Source: Anaerolineae bacterium (GTDB lineage: Bacteria; Chloroflexota; Anaerolineae; JAFGEY01). From it: 23,181 bases of DNA. Location: the NCBI GenBank assembly GCA_016931365.1, contig JAFGEY010000522.1, positions 1 to 23,181 of the forward strand, given 5' to 3'. The notes beneath the pieces were generated by a model. The model was not told the DNA's origin and ran no database searches. It worked only from the letters and a program-made list of their open reading frames with translations. Every line of letters starts with the position of its first letter. Position 1 is the first letter of the stretch. Made by a program: the position numbers and the translations under genes. This document shows positions 15,041-23,161 of the stretch, in pieces.

Positions 15041-16678
15041 TCACTTTCCGGTCATCGAACTGGTCACGACCTCGCGGAAGCGGTCGCGGATGGACAACGA
15101 GCGTACCACAACCTGATCGCCCTCATTAAGGCCGCTCAACACCTCGCTGAACTCATCATTGGTGATGCCCTGTTCGATGAATGCGGGCACAATTTCATCG
15201 TTGATCTGTTTTTCGACAAAAGGCTTTCCGCTGGCCGAGTCAATCCAGATGGCATTGTTGGGAACCAGCAATACGTCTTCGCTGCGCTGCTTGATAATCT
15301 GGCAGCTGACGGTCATACCGCTGCGCAGGGGCAGATCGTTGGCCGGGACGGCAATGATCACCCGATAAGAGACCACGCCCAAGTCTAGTACGCCTGAAGG
15401 CAGAATGGCCGTCACATGGCCGGAAAGGATTTGTTCAGGAAACGCATCCAGGGTGATTTCAGCTTCTTGTCCCACTTGCAGCCAGCCAATGTCAGCCTCG
15501 TCCACGTCAGCCTCGATGCTAACGCGTTGATCGTCCACCAGAGTGAGCACAGGCACTTGGGGCGCGGCATACTGTCCGGGCGATACGTTGACCATCGACA
15601 CGGTGCCGTCAAAAGGCGCTTTGAGTGTGGCCCTGTCCAGGGCCAGCTTGGCACTATCGAGGGCCACCTGCGCCTGATCAACTTGAGCCTGAGCGACGGC
15701 GATGTCAGCTTCGGCTGCCCCAGCCACCAGCAGATCAAGTTGAGCCTGCGCGATGTCACGCTGAGCCTGGGCGGCGAGGATCGCCGCTTCGGCGGCGCGT
15801 TTGCGCGGCTCGAGCGTGTCCTGCGTCTGCTTGAGTTGGGCTTCAGTGGCGCGCTGCGAGGCCAACGCATCTTCGATCTGAGCAGCCAGCACGTCCAGAC
15901 CGATCGTGAAAGCTTTTTGCGCCCTGGTGGCCCGATCGAGCTGCGCCTGGGCCTGCCGGTAGGTGAGCTGAGCCTGCTGAAGCTGCTTGGCCCAGCTATC
16001 GCGGATTTTTTGCTCTTCCCACGGGCGGTCAAGCGCTTTGTTGTATTCATCCTGAGTGTCATTCAAGGCAATCTGGGCGCGTTCGACTTCGATTTGCGCG
16101 ATGGTGACATCCGGAGCCGGATCCTGAGCGCGCGTCTGGTTGAGCTGAAGCTGCATCTGCTTGACCCGCGTCTGCGCGGAGGCCAGTTGCGCCTGAGCGA
16201 TGAGCACTTCGCTGTCGCCGCCGATCAGTTGATCGCGCTGGGCGATGGCCTGATCTATAGCTGCCTGCGCGGCATCGACCTGGCCCTGCGCGGCGCGCAC
16301 CTCTTCGGGGCGCGGTCCGGTCTTGAGTTGCGCCAATCGGGCTTGCGCGGCCATCAACCCGGCCTGGGTAGTGCGCACCTGGAGTTCCAGGTCGGCTGTA
16401 TCAAGCTGGATCAGCACATCATCTTGTCTGACCTGCCGTCCTTCCTCGACCAACACCTGGACGACGCGCCCGGCCGTCCCAAACGACAGGGCTACATCGG
16501 CCCATGCGCGCACACTGCCGATGGCGGTGATGGCGGTCGAGATGTCGCCGCGACGAACGGTCACGATCTCGGTCGCCTCATTTTCCTGGGCCGTTGCATT
16601 GGGGCGACACCCGCCAGTCACGCCAACAAACAGGCCTAAAACGATAAACAAGAGTAGCCAACGATATTTTTTGGCCAT
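15041..16678 (-). CDS. HlyD/MacA-family efflux adaptor, probable lipoprotein
   Basis: The 545-residue protein starts MAKKYRWLLLFIVLGLFVGV and then TGGC, a relaxed lipobox with Cys24, so it is probably lipid-anchored outside the membrane. A lipoyl-like half motif follows, then a very long Gln/Ala-rich coiled-coil hairpin (about residues 80-350, repeats of AQAQ(L/V)D type) and the beta-barrel half (APFDGTVSMVNVSPGQYAAP, about 355-375). It is longer than MacA (about 370), mainly in the hairpin. In Gram-negatives the hairpin docks to TolC; no TolC gene lies here. AGGAG is 9 nt before the ATG. The stop TGA lies 10 bp before the permease, so they form one exporter. Confidence 0.92.
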   Translation of the reverse strand: MAKKYRWLLLFIVLGLFVGVTGGCRPNATAQENEATEIVTVRRGDISTAITAIGSVRAWADVALSFGTAGRVVQVLVEEGRQVRQDDVLIQLDTADLELQVRTTQAGLMAAQARLAQLKTGPRPEEVRAAQGQVDAAQAAIDQAIAQRDQLIGGDSEVLIAQAQLASAQTRVKQMQLQLNQTRAQDPAPDVTIAQIEVERAQIALNDTQDEYNKALDRPWEEQKIRDSWAKQLQQAQLTYRQAQAQLDRATRAQKAFTIGLDVLAAQIEDALASQRATEAQLKQTQDTLEPRKRAAEAAILAAQAQRDIAQAQLDLLVAGAAEADIAVAQAQVDQAQVALDSAKLALDRATLKAPFDGTVSMVNVSPGQYAAPQVPVLTLVDDQRVSIEADVDEADIGWLQVGQEAEITLDAFPEQILSGHVTAILPSGVLDLGVVSYRVIIAVPANDLPLRSGMTVSCQIIKQRSEDVLLVPNNAIWIDSASGKPFVEKQINDEIVPAFIEQGITNDEFSEVLSGLNEGDQVVVRSLSIRDRFREVVTSSMTGK

Positions 16679-16708
16679 AGCTTTCGCTCCTGAAAAGATC
16701 GCTGCGCG

Positions 16709-17137
16709 CTAGGTTTTGCTCAACGCCTGGCGCACCATCGAGCGGATGTCGCTCACCTCAACCGGTTTGTCCAGACAGCCATAGATACCCAGCCGTTCAG
16801 CCTGCTCGCGTAGGGTGGCGCTGCCATAGGCCGTCATCCAGATCACCACGATGCGTGGATAAAGAGCACGCACCTGTTCGGTCAACGCGACGCCGTCCAG
16901 TCCAGGCATACGCAGGTCGGTCAGCAGCAGATCGATGGGCTGTTGCCGCGCCTGTTCGAGTGCGGTCCACCCATCAGCGACGGCGACCACCTCGCAGCAG
17001 TCACCCAGCCTGGCGAGCGCGCCATGCAGGATGAACAGCACGTGCTCTTCGTCATCGACGATGAGCACGCGCTTTTTGCCATCGGTGGTTGGGGGGGATA
17101 CAGCGTGCTTGCTCACCTGGCTACTGGTCGGTTTCAT
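16709..17137 (-). CDS. Receiver-only response regulator (CheY-like)
   Basis: The 142-residue protein is a single receiver domain after a 21-residue polar N-terminus. VLIVDDEEHV (24-33) gives the acidic pocket, LLTDLRMPGLDG gives phospho-acceptor Asp74, MTAYG gives the conserved Thr, and CLDKPVE gives the Lys. There is no output domain, so it acts through a partner or as a phosphate relay. It begins one base after the GTP cyclohydrolase stop and ends 30 bp before the adaptor gene. The histidine kinase at 19278-20840 is the only kinase in the window and a possible partner, though that kinase already has its own regulator. Confidence 0.9.
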   Translation of the reverse strand: MKPTSSQVSKHAVSPPTTDGKKRVLIVDDEEHVLFILHGALARLGDCCEVVAVADGWTALEQARQQPIDLLLTDLRMPGLDGVALTEQVRALYPRIVVIWMTAYGSATLREQAERLGIYGCLDKPVEVSDIRSMVRQALSKT

Positions 17138-17138
17138 A

Positions 17139-17780
17139 TTAAAACTCGACTTGGCTGCGGCGAATGTGCTGGAAAAACTCTTCGCGGATGGCCTGATTCT
17201 CTTTAAATTCGCCCAGCACGGCGCTGGTGATCATGCGTGCATTGGCCTTTTTGACGCCGCGCATCGCCGAGCACATATGGACGCCCTCAACGACTACGGC
17301 AACGCCTCTGGGCCGCAAGGCCTGCTCTACAAAGCCGGCGATTTGCTGGGTCATGCGTTCCTGAAGCTGCAAGCGGCGGGCATACATCTCGACAATACGC
17401 GGGATTTTACTGAGGCCGATCACCTTGCCGTTGGGGATATAGGCCACGTGGGCACGCCCCAAAAAGGGCAGCATATGGTGTTCGCACATGCTATAGTAAT
17501 CAATGTCGCGTACGATGACCATCTGATCGTAATCCACGTCAAAGATGGCGTTGTTGATCAACTGGACCGGATCGACGTGATAGCCGACGGTCAACTCTTC
17601 GTACATGCGGGCGACGCGCTTGGGCGTGTCGAGCAGGCCTTCGCGAGCCACGTCTTCGCCGATGGCCTCCAGGATGCTGCGCACCGAGCACTCGATGGCG
17701 TTGGTACATTCCTGTTCTGGCGTATCCAATTCGTCGCGGAAAATATCATAGACAGCGGGATTAACTTGCATAGGAGGCAT
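17139..17780 (-). CDS. folE: GTP cyclohydrolase I
   Basis: The 213-residue protein matches FolE in length and motifs. The zinc ligands are Cys99 and His102 in MCEHHMLPF and Cys170 in [11 protein letters not shown]. The 71-residue spacing between the two cysteines equals that of the E. coli enzyme. The block [30 protein letters not shown] is the usual core. It converts GTP to dihydroneopterin triphosphate, the first step to folate or tetrahydrobiopterin, in the cytoplasm. The start is the ATG at 17780, with a modest AAGAAAG site. It lies 78 bp after the ferritin-like gene and one base before the receiver gene. No other folate gene is nearby. Confidence 0.96.
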   Translation of the reverse strand: MPPMQVNPAVYDIFRDELDTPEQECTNAIECSVRSILEAIGEDVAREGLLDTPKRVARMYEELTVGYHVDPVQLINNAIFDVDYDQMVIVRDIDYYSMCEHHMLPFLGRAHVAYIPNGKVIGLSKIPRIVEMYARRLQLQERMTQQIAGFVEQALRPRGVAVVVEGVHMCSAMRGVKKANARMITSAVLGEFKENQAIREEFFQHIRRSQVEF

Positions 17781-17858
17781 TTGACTATTTCTTTCTTGAT
17801 GTTGACTGCGAGAGATCAGTTCGTCGAATTCTGCGCTATGTGCGAGTTTACGCGGTTA

Positions 17859-18362
17859 TCACCTCGACCATGCCCATACACCGCGATCATTGAGGTTCCA
17901 ATATACCTCAGTTAACAAGCGGAGGTGACCTTGTTCCTCTTTGGCCAGCCGGTTAAACATTGCTTTGCCATCGGGGTCAGAAGTCTGATCAGCCAGATCG
18001 GTGTATTTCTTTTCGGTCTGTTTTTCAATGTCTTGAGCCAATGTGATGACTTGCATCATGCTCACCTTGTTGGTCTCAAGGACATGGGTTGTCCCTTCGG
18101 GAATCTTGATTTCGCTCTGTGCCGGGATGAGGGATGGATAGCCTCCATAGATGATGAATTTGCCTTTTTGCTGCAATGATGCGATCAGATCGGCCAGTTT
18201 GTCATAGTGATGTTGTTCAAAGTCGGCCAGCTTGATGAACAACGGTTTGGCCAACAGGTTCTCTGTCTGTTGTGCGGCGTCGCCGTACAAGACGACGGCT
18301 CGTTTCTCTGCTTCCATTGCGATCTGGATCGCATCGACCAGTGTTAAATTTTGTTCGTCCAT
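17859..18362 (-). CDS. Ferritin-like/rubrerythrin-type di-iron protein
   Basis: The 167-residue protein is mainly helical and carries two ExxH motifs, E49-Q-H-H52 and E143-Q-G-H146, plus EAEKRAVVLY (17-26) and DIEKQTEKKY (111-120). These four helices give the Glu/His set of a di-iron ferritin-like fold. A roughly 40-residue linker (about 66-105) containing IIYGGYPSLIPAQSEIKIPEG sits between the helix pairs. There is no rubredoxin Cys4 domain, so this is not a full rubrerythrin. Relatives reduce peroxide or store iron in the cytoplasm. GGGAG precedes the ATG by 9 nt. A peroxide-defence role suits the peroxiredoxin in this region but is inferred. Confidence 0.82.
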   Translation of the reverse strand: MDEQNLTLVDAIQIAMEAEKRAVVLYGDAAQQTENLLAKPLFIKLADFEQHHYDKLADLIASLQQKGKFIIYGGYPSLIPAQSEIKIPEGTTHVLETNKVSMMQVITLAQDIEKQTEKKYTDLADQTSDPDGKAMFNRLAKEEQGHLRLLTEVYWNLNDRGVWAWSR

Positions 18363-18570
18363 CTGATTTTTCTCCCAAGTGCTTTTATGCGTCGTGCGGC
18401 CTGCTGCCGGCCATATGTCACCAAAGATCGAGGAGAGTGTGGATGAGATCCGAGCAGCAGAACCCGTTTTGTATTAATGTGATTTTAACGCAAAATAGCG
18501 ATGCCAACAGATGAGATTAGTTGGCTTCGCTTGGAGTTTGGTGGCTCAGGTTGGCGTTGGGTTGGAGGAT
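18363..18570 (-). other. 208-bp intergenic region upstream of the ferritin-like gene
   Basis: This gap separates the two-component genes from the ferritin-like gene, so a promoter is expected. An A/T-rich stretch (TTAAAATCACATTAATAC on the minus strand, about 18470-18487) is the likeliest core, but no well-spaced -35/-10 pair is present. A short leader frame of nine codons (MAGSRPHDA) ends shortly before the gene. I see no clear terminator. Confidence 0.3.
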
Positions 18571-19281
18571 CTAGGTGTTCAGGCGATAGCCTGCACCGCG
18601 AACGGTGAGGATGTGGCGTGGGTGAGCCGGGTCGGGCTCGAGCTTGTTGCGCAGGCTGTGGATGTACCACTTGATGATCTCGCCTGCCTCTCGCACGTCT
18701 CGCGGGCGATAGCCGCGCACAGCCTGCACCAGTTCAACCGCGTCGACGGCGCGGCGCGCGTTTTGCGCCAGGTAAACCAGCAGGGTGAATTCTGCCGCGC
18801 TCAGATTGATAGTTTTCCCTTGATATGAGACAATGCGCCGTTCGACGTCGATGGTCAGCGGGCCGCATTCAAGCGGCGCCGGATTTTGTCCAGAGGCGTC
18901 AACCAGAGCCTGGCGTCTTTCCAACGCCTCTTGCATGGCCTGGCGCAGCTCGGCCGGTTCGACCGGCTTGAGCAGGTAGCCATCGATGCCTTCGCTGATC
19001 GCTGCCAACGCCGATTCGAGCGAGCCGTGGGCGGTGAGGATGATTACCATCGTCTGCGGCCAACGCCAGCGCACCGCCTCCAGCACGCGCAAGCCATCGA
19101 CCCGCCCGCCGAGCATCAGGTCGAGCACGATCAGGTCAAAGCATGTATCGCGCAAAAGGTGCAGCGCTTCATCGCCGCTGGCGGCTGTGGTGACCGTGTG
19201 CCCATCGCGGCGCAGGGTTTCCTGGACAAAATAGCGGATGCCGGCTTCATCATCAACGACCAGGGCGTTTAGCGTGCTCAT
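18571..19281 (-). CDS. OmpR/PhoB-type response regulator
   Basis: The 236-residue protein has a receiver domain (about 1-120, acidic pair DD at 10-11, phospho-acceptor Asp54 in LIVLDLMLGG, Lys in YLLKPVEP). A winged-helix output domain follows (about 135-236: INLSAAEFTLLVYLAQN, then a recognition-helix region near IIKWYIHSLRNKLEPD and the wing ILTVRGAGYRL). This is the standard layout of a DNA-binding transcription factor. The ATG overlaps the kinase stop by 4 nt (ATGA), so it is the cognate partner of that kinase. The stop is TAG. Its targets may include the neighbouring operon but no binding-site repeats were identified with confidence. Confidence 0.94.
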   Translation of the reverse strand: MSTLNALVVDDEAGIRYFVQETLRRDGHTVTTAASGDEALHLLRDTCFDLIVLDLMLGGRVDGLRVLEAVRWRWPQTMVIILTAHGSLESALAAISEGIDGYLLKPVEPAELRQAMQEALERRQALVDASGQNPAPLECGPLTIDVERRIVSYQGKTINLSAAEFTLLVYLAQNARRAVDAVELVQAVRGYRPRDVREAGEIIKWYIHSLRNKLEPDPAHPRHILTVRGAGYRLNT

Positions 19282-20840
19282 GCGCTCTCCTTGGTGATTC
19301 TGTCTTCCGCGGTTGCCGGCAGCCGAACCTCAAAGGTCGTACCTGCGCCGGGCTGGCTTTGCACATCAATTTGCCCTCCGTGTCGTCGAACGATCTCCCG
19401 GCTGACGAACAGCCCGATGCCCAGGCCGTTTGGTTTGTTGCTGCGGAACGGCTCGAAAAGGTGCGTTTTGACTTCAGGGGGAATGCCAACGCCGGTGTCT
19501 TGGAAAGCAATGCATACGCCGGGCGGCTGGTCGGTCGCCACTGTGGTGATGGTCAACGCGCCGCCGCCAGGCATGGCATCAATGGCGTTGAGGGTCAGGT
19601 TGAGAAAGACCTGGCGCATCATGTCGGCGTTCAATGCGACCAGTGGCAGGGCATCGGCCGCTTGATAGATTGTTTTGATGCCTCGTTCCCGGCAGGCTTT
19701 GCGGTTGAGGGTGAGCACCTGCTCGATCAGGGCGTGAACGTCCATCGGCGTGAATTGAGCGGATTCGGTCGGCCGGTTCAAGTCGCGTAACTGACCCACA
19801 ATACGCGACACGCGGCGCAGTTCTTCTAGAGCGACTTCCAGGTATTGGCGTACCTCGCCTCCCTCAAACAGGGCTTCCTGCGCCAGCCCCAGGCAGCCGA
19901 TCACCGATTGCAGCGGGTTACTGATCTCATGGGTGAGCGAGGCAGCCAGCCGCCCGGCGGTGCTCAGGCGCTCCGCATGGATCAGCGCTTCCTGAGCCTG
20001 TTTGCGCTCGGTGATGTCCTCGATCAGGCAGATAGTGAATAGCGGCGTGCCATTCTGATCGCGGATCGGTGAGGCGATCAGGTTGACCCATCCGGGGTGG
20101 CCGTTGGGGCGAGTGTGCCAGGCTTCAAGGCGGTGTTCATCACGCTGGCCGCTCATCAGCAGCCTATACATATCGGCAGCCTGGCTCTTGTCGCTTCGCG
20201 TGATAAATTCGGTAAAGAGCTTGCCTTGCAACGTTTGCGCCGGGTAACCCAGGATGCGCTGCAAAGCGGGGTTGGTTTCGATCAATCGTCCTTCGTCGTC
20301 AATCAGGGCAATGCCGGTCGTAACTTGTTCAAAGAGGGCACGAAAACGCGCTTCGCTGGCCTGCAGTGTGGCGGTGCGCTCGGCCACGCGCAGTTCCAGT
20401 TCGGCGGCTTGCTGTCTCACCTGGACGTATAGTCGTTCCAGATCTTGTTGAGCCTGTATTTGGGCAGTGATGTCTCGTGAATTGACTGCTGCGCCAATGA
20501 TGCTGCCGTCAGGCCCAACCACCGGATAATAAGCCACATCCATATACTTGGCCGGCTCTTGGGGAACGTCAAACCAGGCTCGATAATGAATCTCTTCTCC
20601 GGCGAAACAGCGATCCAGATACGATTTAGCCCGCTGCTCAAAAGCCTCCTGTCCGATCATCTCGGCAACGGTCAGACCGACGATCTCGTTTTTAGATCGC
20701 TTGGCATAACGGGCATAGGTGTTGTTGACTGCACGATAAGTGTAGGTACGGTCAACAAAGGATATCGGGTCAGAGATAGTAGAAATGATCCTCTCGTACC
20801 AATCGTACATGGTGATATTGTCGGCGCTCAGAGCGTGCAT
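19278..20840 (-). CDS. PAS-PAS sensor histidine kinase (soluble)
   Basis: I take the ATG at 20840 (520 residues), where AGGAG lies 13 nt upstream. A TTG at 20900 would add 20 residues that look non-conserved. The order is PAS domain (about 10-125), short coiled coil (about 130-165), second PAS (about 168-278, ending FTICLIEDITERK), dimerisation helix with SLTHEISNPLQS (phospho-acceptor His304), and an ATPase domain with NLTLNAIDAMPGGG, DTGVGIPPE and GLGIGLFVSREIVRRHGG. No transmembrane helix is visible, so it senses a cytoplasmic signal such as redox, light or a ligand through the PAS domains. The cofactor is unknown. It overlaps its regulator by 4 nt. Confidence 0.93.
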   Translation of the reverse strand: MHALSADNITMYDWYERIISTISDPISFVDRTYTYRAVNNTYARYAKRSKNEIVGLTVAEMIGQEAFEQRAKSYLDRCFAGEEIHYRAWFDVPQEPAKYMDVAYYPVVGPDGSIIGAAVNSRDITAQIQAQQDLERLYVQVRQQAAELELRVAERTATLQASEARFRALFEQVTTGIALIDDEGRLIETNPALQRILGYPAQTLQGKLFTEFITRSDKSQAADMYRLLMSGQRDEHRLEAWHTRPNGHPGWVNLIASPIRDQNGTPLFTICLIEDITERKQAQEALIHAERLSTAGRLAASLTHEISNPLQSVIGCLGLAQEALFEGGEVRQYLEVALEELRRVSRIVGQLRDLNRPTESAQFTPMDVHALIEQVLTLNRKACRERGIKTIYQAADALPLVALNADMMRQVFLNLTLNAIDAMPGGGALTITTVATDQPPGVCIAFQDTGVGIPPEVKTHLFEPFRSNKPNGLGIGLFVSREIVRRHGGQIDVQSQPGAGTTFEVRLPATAEDRITKESA

Positions 20841-21095
20841 AGCGCTATTTGTGCTCCTGGGTCGGGTGTAGGGAGCGGGCCTGGTCCCGACCGCATTCAA
20901 TCGATGCTATTCAAATGCAAGTGTTTACTATCGGTGCTCCCTATCCGGACAGCCGGCTGCCCGATTCGAGTTCGATAGCGATCCTGGGAGCGTTTCTGGC
21001 ATGATGCTGATTTGATCGCCGAGTAGATTATACCACAAGAGCCACTTACAGAATAGCCCTCGGGTTGTCAACGTTGTTTTTGAAAACCGCCCAAT
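20841..21095 (-). other. 255-bp intergenic region upstream of the sensor kinase
   Basis: The region separates the FAD oxidoreductase from the kinase. It contains the extended -10 promoter listed separately and otherwise short palindromes such as AGCCGGCT (20951-20958) and CAACGTTG (21069-21076). No gene or convincing intrinsic terminator is seen. Confidence 0.5.
21027..21035 (-). promoter_or_regulatory. Extended -10 promoter for the kinase-regulator operon
   Basis: The minus strand reads TGGTATAAT, a perfect -10 hexamer with the TGn extension. No good -35 lies at 16-18 bp upstream, as is common for extended -10 promoters. Transcription would start near 21020, about 180 nt before the kinase ATG, leaving a long leader. 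Confidence 0.55.
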
Positions 21096-22631
21096 TTATC
21101 TATGTATCTCGGTGTTCTTTGTAGCAAATCGGAGTTTTTCGGCACATTCCTGGTCTGTATGGAATAGTCTTTTTTCGCGGTGGCAGAGCAGTTGGATCGC
21201 CTGCCGGCCCGAGCAGAGCACGGTGGGCACGCCGCCGCCCGGCTCAACCCATTGGCCGGCCATGAAAAATCCATCAAGGCCGGGCAAGGTCTTGGGAAAG
21301 GGGCGGTTCATTTGATCGGCGCTCATCAGCCAGCCCTCAAACGCGCCACGATGGTTGCACGTGTAGCGCCAAAAGGTGTGCGGCGTGGCGACGTCGGTCA
21401 TCTCGACGCGGCTGTCGATGCCGGGCAGGTGATGCTCCAGTTGGGCCAGTACCTGATCGGCGGCGCGCGCTTTTTCCGCCTCGTAGCGAGGAACATCCTG
21501 GTGCAGCCCGTGCCAAAAGTCAAAGTCCGCATCGATCATCGCCTGGACGACCGTTTTCCCCGCTGGAGCCAGGGCCGGGTCGCGGAAGACGCGATACAAA
21601 AGCCCTTCGACGGTCATGCCGCCGATCTCCAGCGGTGATGTCAACCGCACCATGTTCTCTTGAACTTGGTTGGGAAAAACGCCATCCAGTCCGAAACTGA
21701 TCATCAGGATGGGACTGAACAATCTCCAGGTGGCATACCGGTCTTCAATTTCCCGGCTCAGGTAGCGCCCGCCGAGCATGTCAAAGAGTGTGCTGCGGCC
21801 ATCGGCTGCCGAGATGACTCTGCCGGCGCGGTGGATCGTGCCGTCGGCCAGCCGTACGCCGACTGCGCAATGGCTTTCAACGATGATCTCTTGGACTGGG
21901 ATACCGTAGCTGATCTCGCCGCCCAGCGACGTGTAACGGTTGGCGATGTTGAGCGCAAATTGCAGCGAGCCGCCCTCAAAAAGGGCCAGTTCGCCGTCGG
22001 CAAGCTGGGCGAGCAGGATCAGCCCAAACAGGGCGGGCATATCGGACACAAAGAGGTGGGTGAGTGCCCAGCGCAAAAAGGGATGTTGGAAGCGCCGGGC
22101 AAACTCGGTCATTGACATGCAGTAGCGGCCCAGCAATCTCAGCCAGCGGCGATAGCGCCACATCTGCTTGAGCCTGTCCAGCGGCCCGAACAGATCGACC
22201 GGTTTGCCGGCGTCCATCGGAAAGCCGCGCAGGGCACGGACGTCTGCGATCAGCGCATCGACCACCGTTCCATCCTGCGGCGACAGCGTTTTCATCGCTT
22301 CGGCCATGCGGTCCAGGTCAGCGACCCAATCGATCTGCTGCCCGCTGGCTTTGTCGACTGCCCGGCTCAAGTGGTCGATGGGAATCAACCGGCCCCGCTC
22401 CAACGCACCGACCTCGCTGTAAAGCCGGTGGAACGGCTGTCCCGGTTTGGCTCCCATCAACCAGTGGATGCAGCCATCGATGGTGTAGCCCTTGCGCTTC
22501 CAGGCCGTGCAGACGCCGCCAGGGCGGGTGTGCTGTTCGAAAATGCGCGTCTGGTAGCCGTTGATCTGTCCATAAACGCCCGCCGCAAGGCCGGCCAGTC
22601 CCGCGCCGATGATGATGACCGGCGAGTTCAT
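21096..22631 (-). CDS. CrtI/retinol-saturase-like FAD-dependent oxidoreductase
   Basis: The 511-residue protein starts MNSPVIIIGAGLAGLAAGVY, a classic GxGxxG Rossmann loop, followed by EQHTRPGGVCTAWKRKGYTIDGCIHWLMG. This fits the phytoene desaturase, carotenoid isomerase and retinol saturase superfamily. Near the C-terminus, LPGLDGFFMAGQWVEPGGGVP is the second FAD-contacting motif, at the expected distance. The last 25 residues are polar and unlike the family. The enzyme probably oxidises, isomerises or reduces a polyene; the substrate cannot be read. It overlaps the preceding small membrane protein gene by 4 nt (ATGA) and ends before a 255-bp gap. Confidence 0.88.
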   Translation of the reverse strand: MNSPVIIIGAGLAGLAAGVYGQINGYQTRIFEQHTRPGGVCTAWKRKGYTIDGCIHWLMGAKPGQPFHRLYSEVGALERGRLIPIDHLSRAVDKASGQQIDWVADLDRMAEAMKTLSPQDGTVVDALIADVRALRGFPMDAGKPVDLFGPLDRLKQMWRYRRWLRLLGRYCMSMTEFARRFQHPFLRWALTHLFVSDMPALFGLILLAQLADGELALFEGGSLQFALNIANRYTSLGGEISYGIPVQEIIVESHCAVGVRLADGTIHRAGRVISAADGRSTLFDMLGGRYLSREIEDRYATWRLFSPILMISFGLDGVFPNQVQENMVRLTSPLEIGGMTVEGLLYRVFRDPALAPAGKTVVQAMIDADFDFWHGLHQDVPRYEAEKARAADQVLAQLEHHLPGIDSRVEMTDVATPHTFWRYTCNHRGAFEGWLMSADQMNRPFPKTLPGLDGFFMAGQWVEPGGGVPTVLCSGRQAIQLLCHREKRLFHTDQECAEKLRFATKNTEIHR

Positions 22632-23086
22632 TTGCGATTCTCAAGCTGAATGCGCACGGCAACGCCGTCGTTCAACGTGTACGTACCTTCCAGCTCAAGC
22701 ACCCAAGGCGAGAGCGATGTCAGCGTGGCTCGGGGCGCTTTGGTGTCAAGTTGCACGCGCGCGTCAGCCTGCCCGTCGCCGTCGAGATCGAGTTCTTCAT
22801 CGATTTGGGCCGGGAGCACCCCGGCCGATATCCACGACACCTGGACAAAGCCTTCGCGCCGCTGACCGATCAAGGCGTCGAATACAGGGTGGTGGATGTC
22901 GGTGTGGTACGCGCCGTGCTCGACGGCGTAGGCTACCTCGCCGCCGGTGAACCAGGGCGAAACGGTGACGCCGGTCGCATCGACCAAAAGCTCGCTCCAA
23001 AAGGACATACCCATAAAGGTGGCGAGGACGATCGGCACGCTCAGTGAAGCCAACAGGTATCCTAAAATCGATTTTAATTTTGCCAT
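22628..23086 (-). CDS. Small membrane-anchored or secreted protein with Asp-rich calcium-loop motif, unknown function
   Basis: I choose the ATG at 23086 (152 residues, AGGAG 9 nt upstream). The longer frame up to 23155 lacks a ribosome site. Residues about 4-28 (KLKSILGYLLASLSVPIVLA) form a signal anchor. The exported part holds AYHTDIHHPVFDALIG and a DLDGDGQAD loop that resembles EF-hand or dockerin-type calcium loops, then beta-rich segments ending in the last codons before TGA. I recognise no family. Its stop overlaps the start of the FAD oxidoreductase (ATGA), so the two are coupled and may act together at the membrane. Confidence 0.75.
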   Translation of the reverse strand: MAKLKSILGYLLASLSVPIVLATFMGMSFWSELLVDATGVTVSPWFTGGEVAYAVEHGAYHTDIHHPVFDALIGQRREGFVQVSWISAGVLPAQIDEELDLDGDGQADARVQLDTKAPRATLTSLSPWVLELEGTYTLNDGVAVRIQLENRK

Positions 23087-23102
23087 TGCTGATTCTCCTA
23101 AC

Positions 23103-23161
23103 GTAACTTTTGTGCAACCAGAGGCCAAAATGGTCAACTGGGCGCAAAAATGCAACTTTTG
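23103..23161. repeat. Two 10-bp direct repeats upstream of the right-edge operon
   Basis: GTAACTTTTG (23103-23112) and GCAACTTTTG (23152-23161) differ at one base and are 49 bp apart, just upstream of the gene starting at 23086. They could be a regulator site, but the region is cut by the window edge. Confidence 0.3.

Noticed and set aside
15416..16639. 407-codon plus-strand open frame opposite the HlyD-like gene
   Set aside because: It mirrors the repetitive Gln/Ala coiled-coil codons of the adaptor, and its translation shows no recognisable domain.
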